From Alcanivorax sp. (GTDB lineage Bacteria > Pseudomonadota > Gammaproteobacteria > Pseudomonadales > Alcanivoracaceae), in assembly GCF_002726155.1 (NCBI RefSeq), contig NZ_PBSH01000016.1, forward strand, positions 1 through 64,000: DNA of 64,000 nucleotides, in the 5' to 3' direction. Below the pieces are notes generated by a model, which saw only the letters and a list, made by a program, of their open reading frames with translations, made no database searches and was not told the origin of the DNA. Positions 6,824 through 16,094 of the stretch are shown here, piece by piece (the first letter of the stretch is position 1; every line of letters starts with the position of its first letter). The position numbers and the translations under genes were made by a program.

Positions 6824-7609
6824 TTATTCCGCGTAGCCGGGATTGTTACGGTCCAGCTTGCGCAGCAGGCCGGGCCACGCCAGGTTGCCGCCCATGCCCT
6901 TGGTTACCTGCGATGCCTGTTGTTTGATGGTGTCGACGATGCCTGCGGGGATCGGGGTCAGCGGGCGGTTGCCGGAGAGGGCTTGCAGCTGGATTTCGCA
7001 GGCACGCTGCAAGATGAACATGCCCAGGAAGGTGTCAGCGATGGTGCTGCCCACAGTGAGAAGGCCATGGTTACGCAGAATCATAAAGTTTGCGTCGCCC
7101 AGATCGGCTTGCAGGCGCGCTTTTTCATCGTCGCGCAGGGCCACACCTTCGTAGTCGTGATAGGCCAGGCTGGCCAGCGGGAACAGGCTCTGCTGTGACA
7201 GTGCCAACAAGCCTTCCTGCTGGGCCGACACGGCCACACCGGCGGTGGTGTGGGTGTGCATGACACAGGCCGCATCGTCGCGCACGGCGTGGATGGCACT
7301 GTGGATGGTAAACCCGGCTGGGTTAATGTCGTAATCGCTGTCGTCCAGCTTGTTACCTTCCTGATCCACGCGGACCAGACTGGAGGCCGTGATTTCGTCG
7401 AACATCATCCCGTAGGGGTTGATCAGGAAATGGTGCTCGTCACCGGGGATACGGGCGGACAAGTGCGTAAAAATAAGATCATCCCAGCCGTGCAGGGCAA
7501 TCAGCCGGTAGGCGGCGGCGAGATCCACGCGCAGTTGCCATTCTTCGGCGCTGACGCTGCCTTTCTTGGAGGGGATGGTAGCTGGGGTAATGGTGACCTG
7601 GCTGTTCAT
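6824..7609 (-). CDS. Class II aldolase/adducin family protein
   Basis: A 261-residue protein with the family metal site: MHTHTTAG near residue 117 gives the HxH pair and LRNHGLLTVG near residue 179 the third histidine. The catalytic acidic residue is expected in the first third. Such enzymes cleave sugar phosphates or decarboxylate related acids, but in small operons of this kind the substrate is often unknown. First gene of a two-gene operon with the HD protein; divergent from a Crp/Fnr regulator with a perfect palindrome in the shared upstream region. Confidence 0.85.
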   Translation of the reverse strand: MNSQVTITPATIPSKKGSVSAEEWQLRVDLAAAYRLIALHGWDDLIFTHLSARIPGDEHHFLINPYGMMFDEITASSLVRVDQEGNKLDDSDYDINPAGFTIHSAIHAVRDDAACVMHTHTTAGVAVSAQQEGLLALSQQSLFPLASLAYHDYEGVALRDDEKARLQADLGDANFMILRNHGLLTVGSTIADTFLGMFILQRACEIQLQALSGNRPLTPIPAGIVDTIKQQASQVTKGMGGNLAWPGLLRKLDRNNPGYAE

Positions 7610-7641
7610 TGTAGCGCTCTCCCTTGTTGTGGGTCTTATGC

Positions 7642-7654
7642 GGGTCAGTGACCC
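7642..7654. promoter_or_regulatory. Perfect palindrome GGGTCAGTGACCC
   Basis: A 13-bp perfect inverted repeat 33 nt upstream of the aldolase start, flanked on both sides by CTTATG. A second weaker repeat ACTC-4-GAGT lies at 7677-7688. Neither matches the CRP or FNR consensus. It is a plausible operator for the divergent Crp/Fnr-type regulator. Confidence 0.5.
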
Positions 7655-7737
7655 TTATGAAGGTACTCTTTTTTAAACTCTCTTGAGTGTAGGCCCGGGG
7701 TTAGGGGGAAAACTGTCAACTGGTTTACAATTGCTTC

Positions 7738-8430
7738 ATGACGGATGCGTACACGGTGCTGCGGCACTGTCCCTTACTGGCCGGATTTCCCGATGTTGCC
7801 CTGCATGAAGCTGCGCGGCACGCTCGGGTGCGCTCGTTTCAGGCCAACCAGCCGATTTATGAGAAGGGCGAGCCCCAATCGAACCTGTGTGTGATTGCCG
7901 AGGGCCTGGTGCGGATCAGTTCGGTGAATGCCCAGGGCCAGGAAGCCGTGCTGATTATTTTTGACAGGGGTACCTGGTTTGGCGATGCGGTGTTTTCCCC
8001 CGGTACCGGGCGGGTCTATGGCGCCACGGCTCATGAGGCAGCGGTGCTGGTGGAAGTGCCGGGTCCCTTTTTCCGCGACTTGCTGCAACGTTACCCGCAG
8101 AGCTACCCGGTGGTGCTGGATCTGATCAGCCAGCGGCTGTGGTCAGCTATTTCTATGATCGAAGAAGACGCGTTGCGGGGTACCCAGGCGCGGATAGGGC
8201 AGCGCTTGTTGTTTCTGTCGCAAATGCAACGGGGCGGCAAGCCGGAGGGCGGGCCGGTGACGGTGCGCCTGACCCGTGAACATATTGCCAATATGATGGG
8301 GATGACCCGCCAGGGCGTGCACCGGACGCTCAAGGCGTTTGAGGCGCAGGGCCTGATCACGCTGGGCTACGGGCGCATTACGGTTGAAGATGAGGCGGCG
8401 CTGCGGGAGCACCTGGCGACGCTGAATTGA
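7738..8430 (+). CDS. Crp/Fnr family transcriptional regulator
   Basis: A 230-residue protein with an N-terminal cyclic-nucleotide-binding-type beta barrel (residues 10-125), the long dimer helix (about 125-150), and a C-terminal winged helix with TREHIANMMGMTRQGVHRTL near residue 180 as the recognition part. No FNR cysteine cluster is present, so it is unlikely to sense oxygen by an Fe-S cluster. Divergent from the aldolase-HD operon, which it probably controls through the palindromes in between. No clear ribosome site precedes ATG 7738. Ligand unknown. Confidence 0.87.
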   Translation: MTDAYTVLRHCPLLAGFPDVALHEAARHARVRSFQANQPIYEKGEPQSNLCVIAEGLVRISSVNAQGQEAVLIIFDRGTWFGDAVFSPGTGRVYGATAHEAAVLVEVPGPFFRDLLQRYPQSYPVVLDLISQRLWSAISMIEEDALRGTQARIGQRLLFLSQMQRGGKPEGGPVTVRLTREHIANMMGMTRQGVHRTLKAFEAQGLITLGYGRITVEDEAALREHLATLN

Positions 8431-8444
8431 TGTTAATGGCAGGA

Positions 8445-8544
8445 TGTCGGATTACCCCTTTCAGGCTCTCTGTGCCCTTGGGTGAATTCGACCTACCCGC
8501 ATACGACTCGTAGGTCGTGTTAGGCCGCAGGCCGTAACCCGACA
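8445..8544 (+). repeat. Dispersed palindromic repeat, copy 2
   Basis: Nearly identical to the copy at 4480: left end TGTCGGATTACCCC, shared middle CTCTCTGTGCCCTTGGGTGA, right end GGCCGTAACCCGACA. It lies between the Crp-type gene and the bidirectional terminator of metG. Confidence 0.82.
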
Positions 8545-8569
8545 TTCCTGCCGTGGTTTGATTTCAACA

Positions 8570-8607
8570 GACATAAAAAAACCGGCGCTAGCCGGTTTTT
8601 TTATGTC
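8570..8607. terminator. Bidirectional rho-independent terminator
   Basis: GACATAAAAAAACCGGC on the left mirrors GCCGGTTTTTTTATGTC on the right, giving a GC stem with an A run before and a T run after. It ends both the + strand Crp-type gene and the - strand metG. Confidence 0.9.
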
Positions 8608-8612
8608 GCTAA

Positions 8613-10646
8613 TTAGCGCACTTCCATGCCCGGTGTGGCGCCGCTATCCGGGCTGAGGATGTGAATGTCATCCCCGCCGGGGCCAGCGGCCAGTACCATG
8701 CCTTCGGAGACGCCGAACTTCATCTTGCGCGGCGCCAGATTGGCGACCAGGACGACCAGTTTGCCTTCCAGTTCTTCCGGTGCGTAACGCGACTTGATGC
8801 CGGCGAAAACATTGCGCTCGCCCAGCTCGCCCACATCCAGTGTCAGTTGCAGCAGCTTGTCGGCGCCTTCCACATGGGCCGCCTTGGCCACGCGGGCCAC
8901 GCGCAGTTTCACCTTGAGGAAATCATCAATGCTGATGGTGTCGTCGCCTGCGTCCGCTTTTTTTGCGTCTGCTTTCTTGGCCTTGTCGGCAGCGGGGGCC
9001 GGCGTGCTGTCTTTGGAGTCGGCTAGCATGGCTTCGACCTGAGCCATATCAATGCGGCCCAGCAAGGGTTTGAACTTGGCGATTTCATGGCCTAACAGCA
9101 ACTGGTCCGCGTCTGCCCAGGTAAGCGGTTCCACCTGCATGAAAGCTTCAGCACGCTCGGCCAAAGCCGGCAAAACCGGTTTCAGGTAGATCACCAGCAG
9201 GCGGAAGACGTTGATGGCGGTGCTGCAGATGGCCAGCACTTCCTGCTCTTTGCCGTCTTCCTTGGCCAGGCTCCAGGGCGCCTTGTCGGCGATGTAGCCA
9301 TTGGCGTGGTCAGCCAGTGCCATGATTTCACGCATGGCCTTGCCGAATTCCCGCTTCTCGTAGAAATCCGCAATGCGTGGGCCCGCTTCCTGTACTTCGC
9401 GCACCAGCATCATGTTGTCCAGATCGGTACTGAGCGTACCGCCGAACTTTTTCACGAAGTTGCCGGTGCGGCTGGCGATGTTGACCAGCTTGCCGACCAG
9501 ATCCGAATTCACCCGTTGAGCGAAGTCTTCCAGATTCAGGTCGAAATCATCCACACGACTGGAGAGCTTGGCGGCGAAATAGTAGCGCAGGTACTCCGGG
9601 CTCAGGTGATCCAGATAGGTGCGGGCCTTGATGAAGGTGCCGCGGGACTTGGACATTTTGGCGCCGTTCACGGTGACAAAGCCGTGGCTGTAGATGGCGG
9701 TGGGTTTGCGCAACCCGGCGCCGTCCAGCATGGCGGGCCAGAACAGACCGTGGAAGTTGATGATGTCCTTACCGATGAAATGATACAGCTCGGCGGTGGA
9801 ATCCTTGCCCCAGTAATCGTCGAAGCTCAGGCCTTCGCGGTCACAGTAGTTCTGGAAGCTGGCCATATAGCCGATGGGGGCATCCAGCCACACGTAGAAA
9901 TATTTGCCCGGGTAGCCGGGGATCTCGAAGCCGAAGTAGGGGGCTTCGCGGGAGATATCCCAGGGCTGCAGGTCTTCGATCCATTCCTGCAGCTTGTTGG
10001 CCACCTGCTCCTGCAGGGCGCCGGAACGGGTCCACTCGCGCAGCAGGGGTTCGAACTTGGGCAGGTCGAAGAATAGCTGGGTGGTTTCCTTTTCCACCGG
10101 GGTGGCACCGCTGACCGAGGAGTAGGGATCGATCAGTTCCGCCGGCGTATAGGTCGCGCCGCAGACTTCGCAGTTGTCGCCGTACTGGTCTTCGCTTTTG
10201 CACTTGGGGCAGGTGCCCTTGACGAAGCGGTCTGCCAGGAACATGCCTTTTTGCGGGTCGTACAGCTGGGTAATGGTCTTTTCCAGGATATAGCCGGCAT
10301 CCTTGTTGCGCTGGAACACCATTTCCGACAACGCCCGGTTTTCGGGGCTGTGAGTGCTGTAGTAGTTGTCGAAATTGACCTGGAAGTCGGCAAAGTCCCG
10401 CTCATGGTCCGCTTTCACCTGGGCAATCTGCTGTTCCGGAGTGACGCCGTTTTCCTCGGCCTTGAGCATGATGGCGGTGCCGTGGGCATCGTCAGCGCAG
10501 ACATAGGTGCATTGCTGGCCACGGAGCTTCTGGAAGCGAACCCAGATGTCGGTCTGGATGTATTCCAGCAAATGGCCGAGATGGATGGGCCCATTGGCAT
10601 AGGGGAGGGCACTGGTGACCAGTATCTTGCGGGGAGTGTCACTCAT
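8613..10646 (-). CDS. metG: Methionine--tRNA ligase
   Basis: A 677-residue class I aminoacyl-tRNA synthetase, the same length as the E. coli enzyme. It has the HIGH-type motif ([10 protein letters not shown] near residue 20), a zinc knuckle (CPKC...CEVC near residues 143-160), KMSKS ([11 protein letters not shown] near residue 330) and the C-terminal tRNA-binding oligonucleotide-fold domain from about residue 575 after an alanine/lysine-rich linker. It charges tRNA-Met with methionine. ATG 10646 is preferred to a TTG seven codons upstream. In Pseudomonas metG sits beside apbC and dcd; here those are near 47-49 kb. Confidence 0.96.
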   Translation of the reverse strand: MSDTPRKILVTSALPYANGPIHLGHLLEYIQTDIWVRFQKLRGQQCTYVCADDAHGTAIMLKAEENGVTPEQQIAQVKADHERDFADFQVNFDNYYSTHSPENRALSEMVFQRNKDAGYILEKTITQLYDPQKGMFLADRFVKGTCPKCKSEDQYGDNCEVCGATYTPAELIDPYSSVSGATPVEKETTQLFFDLPKFEPLLREWTRSGALQEQVANKLQEWIEDLQPWDISREAPYFGFEIPGYPGKYFYVWLDAPIGYMASFQNYCDREGLSFDDYWGKDSTAELYHFIGKDIINFHGLFWPAMLDGAGLRKPTAIYSHGFVTVNGAKMSKSRGTFIKARTYLDHLSPEYLRYYFAAKLSSRVDDFDLNLEDFAQRVNSDLVGKLVNIASRTGNFVKKFGGTLSTDLDNMMLVREVQEAGPRIADFYEKREFGKAMREIMALADHANGYIADKAPWSLAKEDGKEQEVLAICSTAINVFRLLVIYLKPVLPALAERAEAFMQVEPLTWADADQLLLGHEIAKFKPLLGRIDMAQVEAMLADSKDSTPAPAADKAKKADAKKADAGDDTISIDDFLKVKLRVARVAKAAHVEGADKLLQLTLDVGELGERNVFAGIKSRYAPEELEGKLVVLVANLAPRKMKFGVSEGMVLAAGPGGDDIHILSPDSGATPGMEVR

Positions 10647-10850
10647 GGGAACGGCGTCGTTTTCCAAAAAATGGGTGGCCTATGATACGGGTGCTGCCGT
10701 TGTTTTTCATCCTGTGTTATTTGCCATTTGCGGTGCAGATTTTGTGCACGTACTGACGGCCATACCGCGAACGGCACCGCTGAAGTGAACAGGCGTTGTG
10801 GCGTTGTGGCGATCTGCTAGGGTTTGCGGTTAGTTGTGAGGGGGTGGGCA

Positions 10851-12950
10851 ATGTCGCTGAGAGTTCGTATTCGCTGGTTACTGGTGGTCTCTGCCGCTAT
10901 CTGTGTGGCGCTGGCAACGGTGGCTCTGTATTGGGTAAACCTGTCGTTGGTGGATACCCTAGCGGAGCGCAATGCGGAACGTGAGCTGGGCAAGGTGGAG
11001 GCTGCTTTTCTCGACCAGTTGTCGGTGTTGCGGGTACGGGCACAGGACTGGAGCCAGCAGCCTGAACAGGCTCCGCTGAATCAGGGAGGGGTTGGCCACC
11101 TGGACCTGATGATGGCGCTGGATAACGATGCCATTCGTTGGGATAACGGGGAGCCGGGAGCGGATTCGCCGGTGTTCGAGACCTTGGCGCGGCGTTTCAC
11201 TGAGCAGGGCTGCATGCCGATTTGGGGGGTGGTGAAGGTAGAGGGAAGGCCTTTGCTTTTCAGTACCGCGGTGGAGAATGGCTGTCAGGCTTATCTGCTG
11301 GGGGTGTGGCTGGATAGTGGTTGGTTGAGTTACCTGTCCGAGCGGGTAGGGCATGCCTTGTACGTGCAGGAGGCCCAGGGTGATGGTCAGTTAATTCGTG
11401 GTCTGGGCGAGGTGGAAGGCGGGCAGTTACAGGGGCGTTTTCCCATTCCGGATTTCCTCGGGGGCACGCCGTTGGCGGTGATTGTCGAGATCCCCCATGA
11501 CGGTTACCAGAGCATGCTTTATGCGGTCTTGTTGGTGGCGTTGATTATGGTGGTGCTGACCTCGATAACCGTGTTCGTCATCAATTGCCGTATTCAGCCC
11601 ATGCTTTTTGGACGCTTGAGGCTGGTGCATAACGCCGTTCGATCGATTGCCCGTGGTGGAGCGCTGGATCAGCGTGTACCGGTGCTGGGCCGCGACGAAA
11701 TCGGTGTACTGGCGGAAGACTTCAACGCCATGGTGGACAGTATTCACCATGCCCAGACTCAGCTCGCGCAAGCCAGGATGCAGGCAGAGGATGCCAGCCA
11801 GACCAAAAGCCAGTTCCTGGCCAATATCAGCCATGAAATCCGCACGCCAATGACGGCCATTCTCGGTTACACCGAACTGCTGCGCGATGGCTCGCTGAGT
11901 GCCGCAGACAAGCGGCGCTACCTGACCATCATTCAGCACAACGGCGATGCGCTACTGGCGCTGATTAACGATGTGTTGGATCTGTCACGGATCGAGGCGG
12001 GCCAATTGCATCCGGAGCAACGGCTGTTCTCTGTGCGGGTGTTGCTCGATGAGATCCTCGACAGTCTGCAGTTGCGGGCCACCGAGAAAGACATTGACCT
12101 GCGTATCAATTACCTGACGGACATGCCGCCAACGGTCAGTGGGGATGCGTTCCGTCTGCGCCAGATACTGGTCAATCTGATTGGTAATGCGGTGAAGTTT
12201 ACCGAGCGCGGGCGGGTGCATGTGGGGGTTAACTGGAATGAAGAGGCGTCGCGTCTGAATGTGTCAGTGGAAGATACCGGGATTGGTATCAGTGAAGGCG
12301 AGCTGAGCCGCATCTTCCAGCCCTTCTCCCAGGCTGATGCGTCGCATACCCGTCGCTATACCGGCACCGGTCTGGGGTTGAGCATTGCGCGACAATTGGC
12401 CCGTGCCCAGGACGGTGACATCCAGGTCTTCAGTACCCTGAATCAGGGTAGCTGCTTTGTGCTGGATATTCCGCTGATGCGTGCCTGTGACACGGTTTCA
12501 CAAACTGCTGGCGACAGGCCGGATACCCTGCCAGCTTCCCGGGAAGCGCTGGCTTCGCTGCAGGGGGGGCGGGCGTTGTTGGTGGAGGACAACGAAGTGA
12601 ACCGTCTGTTTGTCCGCAAGGTGCTGGAGCAGGTGGGCATGCAGGTCACCGAAGCAGAGCACGGGCGAGAAGCCTGTGCGGTCTTTAATGACGCCGGCGG
12701 CGCTTACGATTTAGTGGTGCTGGATATGCAGATGCCGGTGATGGATGGCTATGAAACTGCGCAGGCCCTGCGCGACCGGGGGTTTGACGGGCCGCTGCTG
12801 GCTCTGACGGCCAACGTGCTGGCAGTGGATCGCCAGCGTTGCCTGGACGCCGGTTGTGATGCCTTTCTGGGTAAACCGGTACGGGTCAGGGAGTTGCTGG
12901 CGGTGTGCGCGCAGCTCCTTAACCCGTCAGGTGTTTCCGTTAGCCGGTAA
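10851..12950 (+). CDS. Hybrid sensor histidine kinase with receiver domain
   Basis: A 699-residue inner-membrane kinase. TM1 (about residues 8-30) and TM2 (220-245) enclose a periplasmic sensor region of about 190 residues of no named type. HAMP follows (250-300), then HisKA with His near residue 327 (ANISHEIRTPM), HATPase_c with NAVKFT, DTGIGI and GTGLGLS, and a receiver domain with phospho-Asp near residue 623 (VVLDMQMPVMDG). No output domain or cognate regulator is adjacent, so a phosphotransfer protein elsewhere is expected. ATG 10851 is chosen for its GAGGGGG ribosome site. It converges on a second hybrid kinase. Confidence 0.9.
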   Translation: MSLRVRIRWLLVVSAAICVALATVALYWVNLSLVDTLAERNAERELGKVEAAFLDQLSVLRVRAQDWSQQPEQAPLNQGGVGHLDLMMALDNDAIRWDNGEPGADSPVFETLARRFTEQGCMPIWGVVKVEGRPLLFSTAVENGCQAYLLGVWLDSGWLSYLSERVGHALYVQEAQGDGQLIRGLGEVEGGQLQGRFPIPDFLGGTPLAVIVEIPHDGYQSMLYAVLLVALIMVVLTSITVFVINCRIQPMLFGRLRLVHNAVRSIARGGALDQRVPVLGRDEIGVLAEDFNAMVDSIHHAQTQLAQARMQAEDASQTKSQFLANISHEIRTPMTAILGYTELLRDGSLSAADKRRYLTIIQHNGDALLALINDVLDLSRIEAGQLHPEQRLFSVRVLLDEILDSLQLRATEKDIDLRINYLTDMPPTVSGDAFRLRQILVNLIGNAVKFTERGRVHVGVNWNEEASRLNVSVEDTGIGISEGELSRIFQPFSQADASHTRRYTGTGLGLSIARQLARAQDGDIQVFSTLNQGSCFVLDIPLMRACDTVSQTAGDRPDTLPASREALASLQGGRALLVEDNEVNRLFVRKVLEQVGMQVTEAEHGREACAVFNDAGGAYDLVVLDMQMPVMDGYETAQALRDRGFDGPLLALTANVLAVDRQRCLDAGCDAFLGKPVRVRELLAVCAQLLNPSGVSVSR

Positions 12951-12961
12951 TGTCTCTGGAA

Positions 12962-13234
12962 ACCTGGGGAACCTCTGGATAACTCCTTGCATGCTCAGCG
13001 TGACCTGGAGCGTACAGCTGTTGTGTCTTGTCTCGACGGTAAGGGTGGCTCCCTTTCCTGGAGACAGGGCGCAACAGATGTGCGCTCCAGGCCGCGCCCT
13101 TCGGGTCTTCCAGGCTGACCCGCACTCGTTGTTGCGCTTTTTCGATGGATGGACATACACCTTCAAAAACGCGCCTAGATTGCGAGCCAGCCTGAAAGAC
13201 TGAGCACGTAAGGAGTTATCCAGAGGTTACCTGG
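12962..13234. repeat. Nested inverted-repeat element between two kinase genes
   Basis: The outer arms are 19 bp and identical (12970-12988 and 13210-13228, AACCTCTGGATAACTCCTT), with imperfect extension inward. Two internal stem-loops lie between: 13004-13034 with 13060-13091, and 13107-13123 with 13182-13198. A direct ACCTGG flanks the element at 12962-12967 and 13229-13234 and could be a target-site duplication. The right arm supplies the last three codons and stop of the - strand kinase. It may be a MITE-like element or a structured RNA. Confidence 0.7.
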
Positions 13235-15999
13235 CCACGCCTGAGTGCATCGTGGACCTGCTGCTGGGAGACCGGTTTGCTGAGGTAGTCATCTACCCCG
13301 GCGTCACGGGCTTTTTGCACATAGTCACCGGTGGCGTGGGCCGACAGGGCGATGATCCAGCAGTGCGGCGGTGTCTCCTGGGCGCTTTCCAGGGCACGAA
13401 TTTCCCGGGTGGCCTGGTAGCCATCCATCACTGGCATCTCACAGTCCATGAAAATGATATCCCAGTAATCCGGATAGTTGCGGACGTGCTCTACAGCCTG
13501 CGCTCCGTCGCTGACCAGCGTGGCATGGATACCTAACGATTTGAGGATGCTGTCGATCACCAGCTGGTTGACGGCATTGTCCTCTGCCACGATCACCTTG
13601 AGCATATTGGCGCGGTCCAGCCGGATCAGTGGTTCTTTTGCGGTGGATGGAGCACGTGACTCGTCGGGGCCGGTGAGCAGGCTGCGCTTCAGCGCCTGAC
13701 AGGAGAAGGGCGTTTCTATCAGCAGCAGATCTTCCGGCAGAGTGTCGCTGAGCGGCTGCCCGGTGGGGTGCAACAGTACCAGGGCCGGGTTATCGAAGTG
13801 AGCGCGCAGGCGTTCAACGTAGTGGGGATCTTCCAGCACAGGGAGTTCCGCGATGAGATAGTCCACGGGTTGGCTCGAGCTGGCGGGATCAAGCGCGGTT
13901 ATGACGTCACGGTATTCCAGCGTCTTGGCACCCCAACGGCTGAGAATCTGCGAGAGGCTCAGCAATTGCGGGGCTGTGCTGGAGATGATCGCGGCGGTCC
14001 GGTTTGCCAGCACCGGTTGTTTCTGAATTTTTTCCACTTCCACCGGCAAGGATAGCCAGAATGTGGCCCCACGGCCCAGAGAGCTGGAGACGCCGATGTC
14101 ACCACCGAGCAGCTCGATCAACCGTTTGCAGATCACCAGCCCAAGGCCGGCGCCGTTGTGTTTGCCCTTGGCGGACAGATCGCTGAAAGCCTGGAACAGG
14201 GACGACTGCTGGCCTTCATCCAGGCCGATCCCGGTGTCGACCACTTCAATCATCAGTACGCACATGCCCTTGTTATTCACCGGTTGCTTCAGGTTCACGT
14301 GCAGGGCGACGTGACCGCGGTCGGTGAATTTGAAGGCATTGCTGAGCAGGTTAGTAATGATCTGCTTAAGGCGAATCGGATCGGTTTTGATGCGTTCCGG
14401 TACCCGGCTGTCGATATGAATATACAGCGGCAGGGATTTTTCGCTGGAACGCAGGGCAAACAGCCGTACGCAGTCATCGACGATGTTTTCCAGTGCAATA
14501 GGCTGGTAATCCAGCTCCAGTTTCCCGGACTCGATCTTCGAGTAATCGAGAATGTCGTTGATGACGGTCAGTAACGACTGGGTAGACTGATAAATGGTGC
14601 CTACATATTGCGCTTGCTGGTGGGTCATGCTGGTGCGGCGCAACAGATCAGTCATGCCCATGATGCCGTTCATGGGCGTGCGAATTTCATGGCTCATGGT
14701 GGCCAGGAATTCACTTTTGGCGTGATTTCTGGCCCCCGCCTTGAACGCTTCCATTTCGGCGATGGCACGGTCACGCACGGAATCGGAATGGGCTTCCTTC
14801 AAGCGGTTGATGCGCCGGGCGAGCGCCAGGGAAAGCAGCACGACTTCCAGAAAGACGCCTATCTGTACGAGGTTTTCGGTCAGAGAATTGCGTGGAACAA
14901 AACCATATTTATTCAAAGCCATGGCGGCGGCGCCCACGATAAAGCAGGACCAGGCAATGGTGAAAATGCGTGCATCCGGGTCGCCGGTACGGGCGCGTAT
15001 CAAACCGACGAAGAAGATACTGAAATCCATTAGCAAAATGGCGCTGACGGAAATCGGAATCAGGAAAGTGCGGCTGGTAAAAGGCGCCGCAAGAAAGAGT
15101 ACGGTGCCAATACCCACCAGCATTTGCAGCCACATGGCCAGGCGCGGTGCTTTTTCCCGTAGCGACAGAAAGTGCAGGGTAAAAAGTGGCGGAAGCAGCA
15201 CAATCAGGGGCAGCAGGTAATGAATCATGTACTGGCTGATCAGGGTGGAATGCGGCCACAGATAACGGTGGGCATAGCCGTGCAACACTGCCATGAACAG
15301 GGTGACCACGGCGGACCAGCACACATATAACAAATAGACTTTTTCGCGAATGGAAAAGAACAGCGACAGGTTATAGAGAATCATCACCAGCATGCCGCCG
15401 AAGAAAATGCCCTGCACGACGCTTTGTGTTTGTGTCGAAGCGTTGTAACTTTCCTGTGACAGCAATTCCAGCGGTAGCTGGATGCTGTGTGCGGAGGCGA
15501 CCTTGAGGAAAATGTCGTTGTCGGTGCCTGTGGGTAAGGTCAGCGGGAACGCGGGAGTCGGGGCGGTACCTGGACGCACGGAAAAATCCCGGTCCATGCC
15601 TGCCTGAAAGTGGGCGACCAGCGTGCCGCCGGCATCGATCTGGTAGACATCCACTTCACCGAGCATGGCGTAGTCGATTTGCAGCTGCCAGTCACTATGA
15701 AGTCGATTAAGATTGCGAACTGAGAAGCGGAACCAGCAATGATCGGTGGTAAAGCCTAAATTCGGCGTGCTGGCTCCGGATGGTTGCCAGGGCAGGTCGG
15801 TGCGCTGAAGAATGGCATTAATGCCAGGCGACTGATCCGCAGGCGTGCAGAAGGTGTACAGGCCCTGATAGGGATGCATGTGTTCCTGCTGTTCGCCGAT
15901 GATTTGGGTGTCCGGTCCTTTGGCTGAAGCCAGGGAAGACAGGCAAATCGAGAAAAAAGCGACGAACAAAAGCAGAGCGGCTTTCGAGTCCTTGAACAA
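13216..15999 (-). CDS. 7TMR-DISM hybrid sensor histidine kinase
   Basis: A 927-residue membrane kinase. A signal peptide (residues 1-26) precedes an extracellular 7TMR-DISM beta-sandwich (about 40-165), then seven membrane helices (about 190-400), HisKA with ATMSHEIRTPMNG near residue 435, and HATPase_c with DTGIGL and GAGLGLVI. A degenerate receiver-like region lacking a clear phospho-Asp (about 670-780) follows, then a full receiver (VIVAEDN, FMDCEMPVMDG, LSKPVS). DISM sensors often bind carbohydrate or lipid ligands; the ligand here is unknown. The final TSG-stop lies inside the nested inverted repeat. It converges on the neighbouring hybrid kinase. Confidence 0.9.
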   Translation of the reverse strand: MFKDSKAALLLFVAFFSICLSSLASAKGPDTQIIGEQQEHMHPYQGLYTFCTPADQSPGINAILQRTDLPWQPSGASTPNLGFTTDHCWFRFSVRNLNRLHSDWQLQIDYAMLGEVDVYQIDAGGTLVAHFQAGMDRDFSVRPGTAPTPAFPLTLPTGTDNDIFLKVASAHSIQLPLELLSQESYNASTQTQSVVQGIFFGGMLVMILYNLSLFFSIREKVYLLYVCWSAVVTLFMAVLHGYAHRYLWPHSTLISQYMIHYLLPLIVLLPPLFTLHFLSLREKAPRLAMWLQMLVGIGTVLFLAAPFTSRTFLIPISVSAILLMDFSIFFVGLIRARTGDPDARIFTIAWSCFIVGAAAMALNKYGFVPRNSLTENLVQIGVFLEVVLLSLALARRINRLKEAHSDSVRDRAIAEMEAFKAGARNHAKSEFLATMSHEIRTPMNGIMGMTDLLRRTSMTHQQAQYVGTIYQSTQSLLTVINDILDYSKIESGKLELDYQPIALENIVDDCVRLFALRSSEKSLPLYIHIDSRVPERIKTDPIRLKQIITNLLSNAFKFTDRGHVALHVNLKQPVNNKGMCVLMIEVVDTGIGLDEGQQSSLFQAFSDLSAKGKHNGAGLGLVICKRLIELLGGDIGVSSSLGRGATFWLSLPVEVEKIQKQPVLANRTAAIISSTAPQLLSLSQILSRWGAKTLEYRDVITALDPASSSQPVDYLIAELPVLEDPHYVERLRAHFDNPALVLLHPTGQPLSDTLPEDLLLIETPFSCQALKRSLLTGPDESRAPSTAKEPLIRLDRANMLKVIVAEDNAVNQLVIDSILKSLGIHATLVSDGAQAVEHVRNYPDYWDIIFMDCEMPVMDGYQATREIRALESAQETPPHCWIIALSAHATGDYVQKARDAGVDDYLSKPVSQQQVHDALRRGQVTSG

Positions 16000-16094
16000 A
16001 GTGTCTTTATCCTGAATAGACGGGGTGACATCACCTCTAATCAGCGATGCTAGCAGCGTGAGCCGGGGGGCTCAATGCAGGGGGAGAATAACAG

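Noticed and set aside
9306..10076. Long open frame on the strand opposite metG
   Set aside because: It is entirely antisense to a certain gene and its translation is low complexity typical of shadow frames in GC-rich DNA.
12856..13203. Frames running through the nested inverted repeat
   Set aside because: They follow from the inverted repeat and lack start signals.
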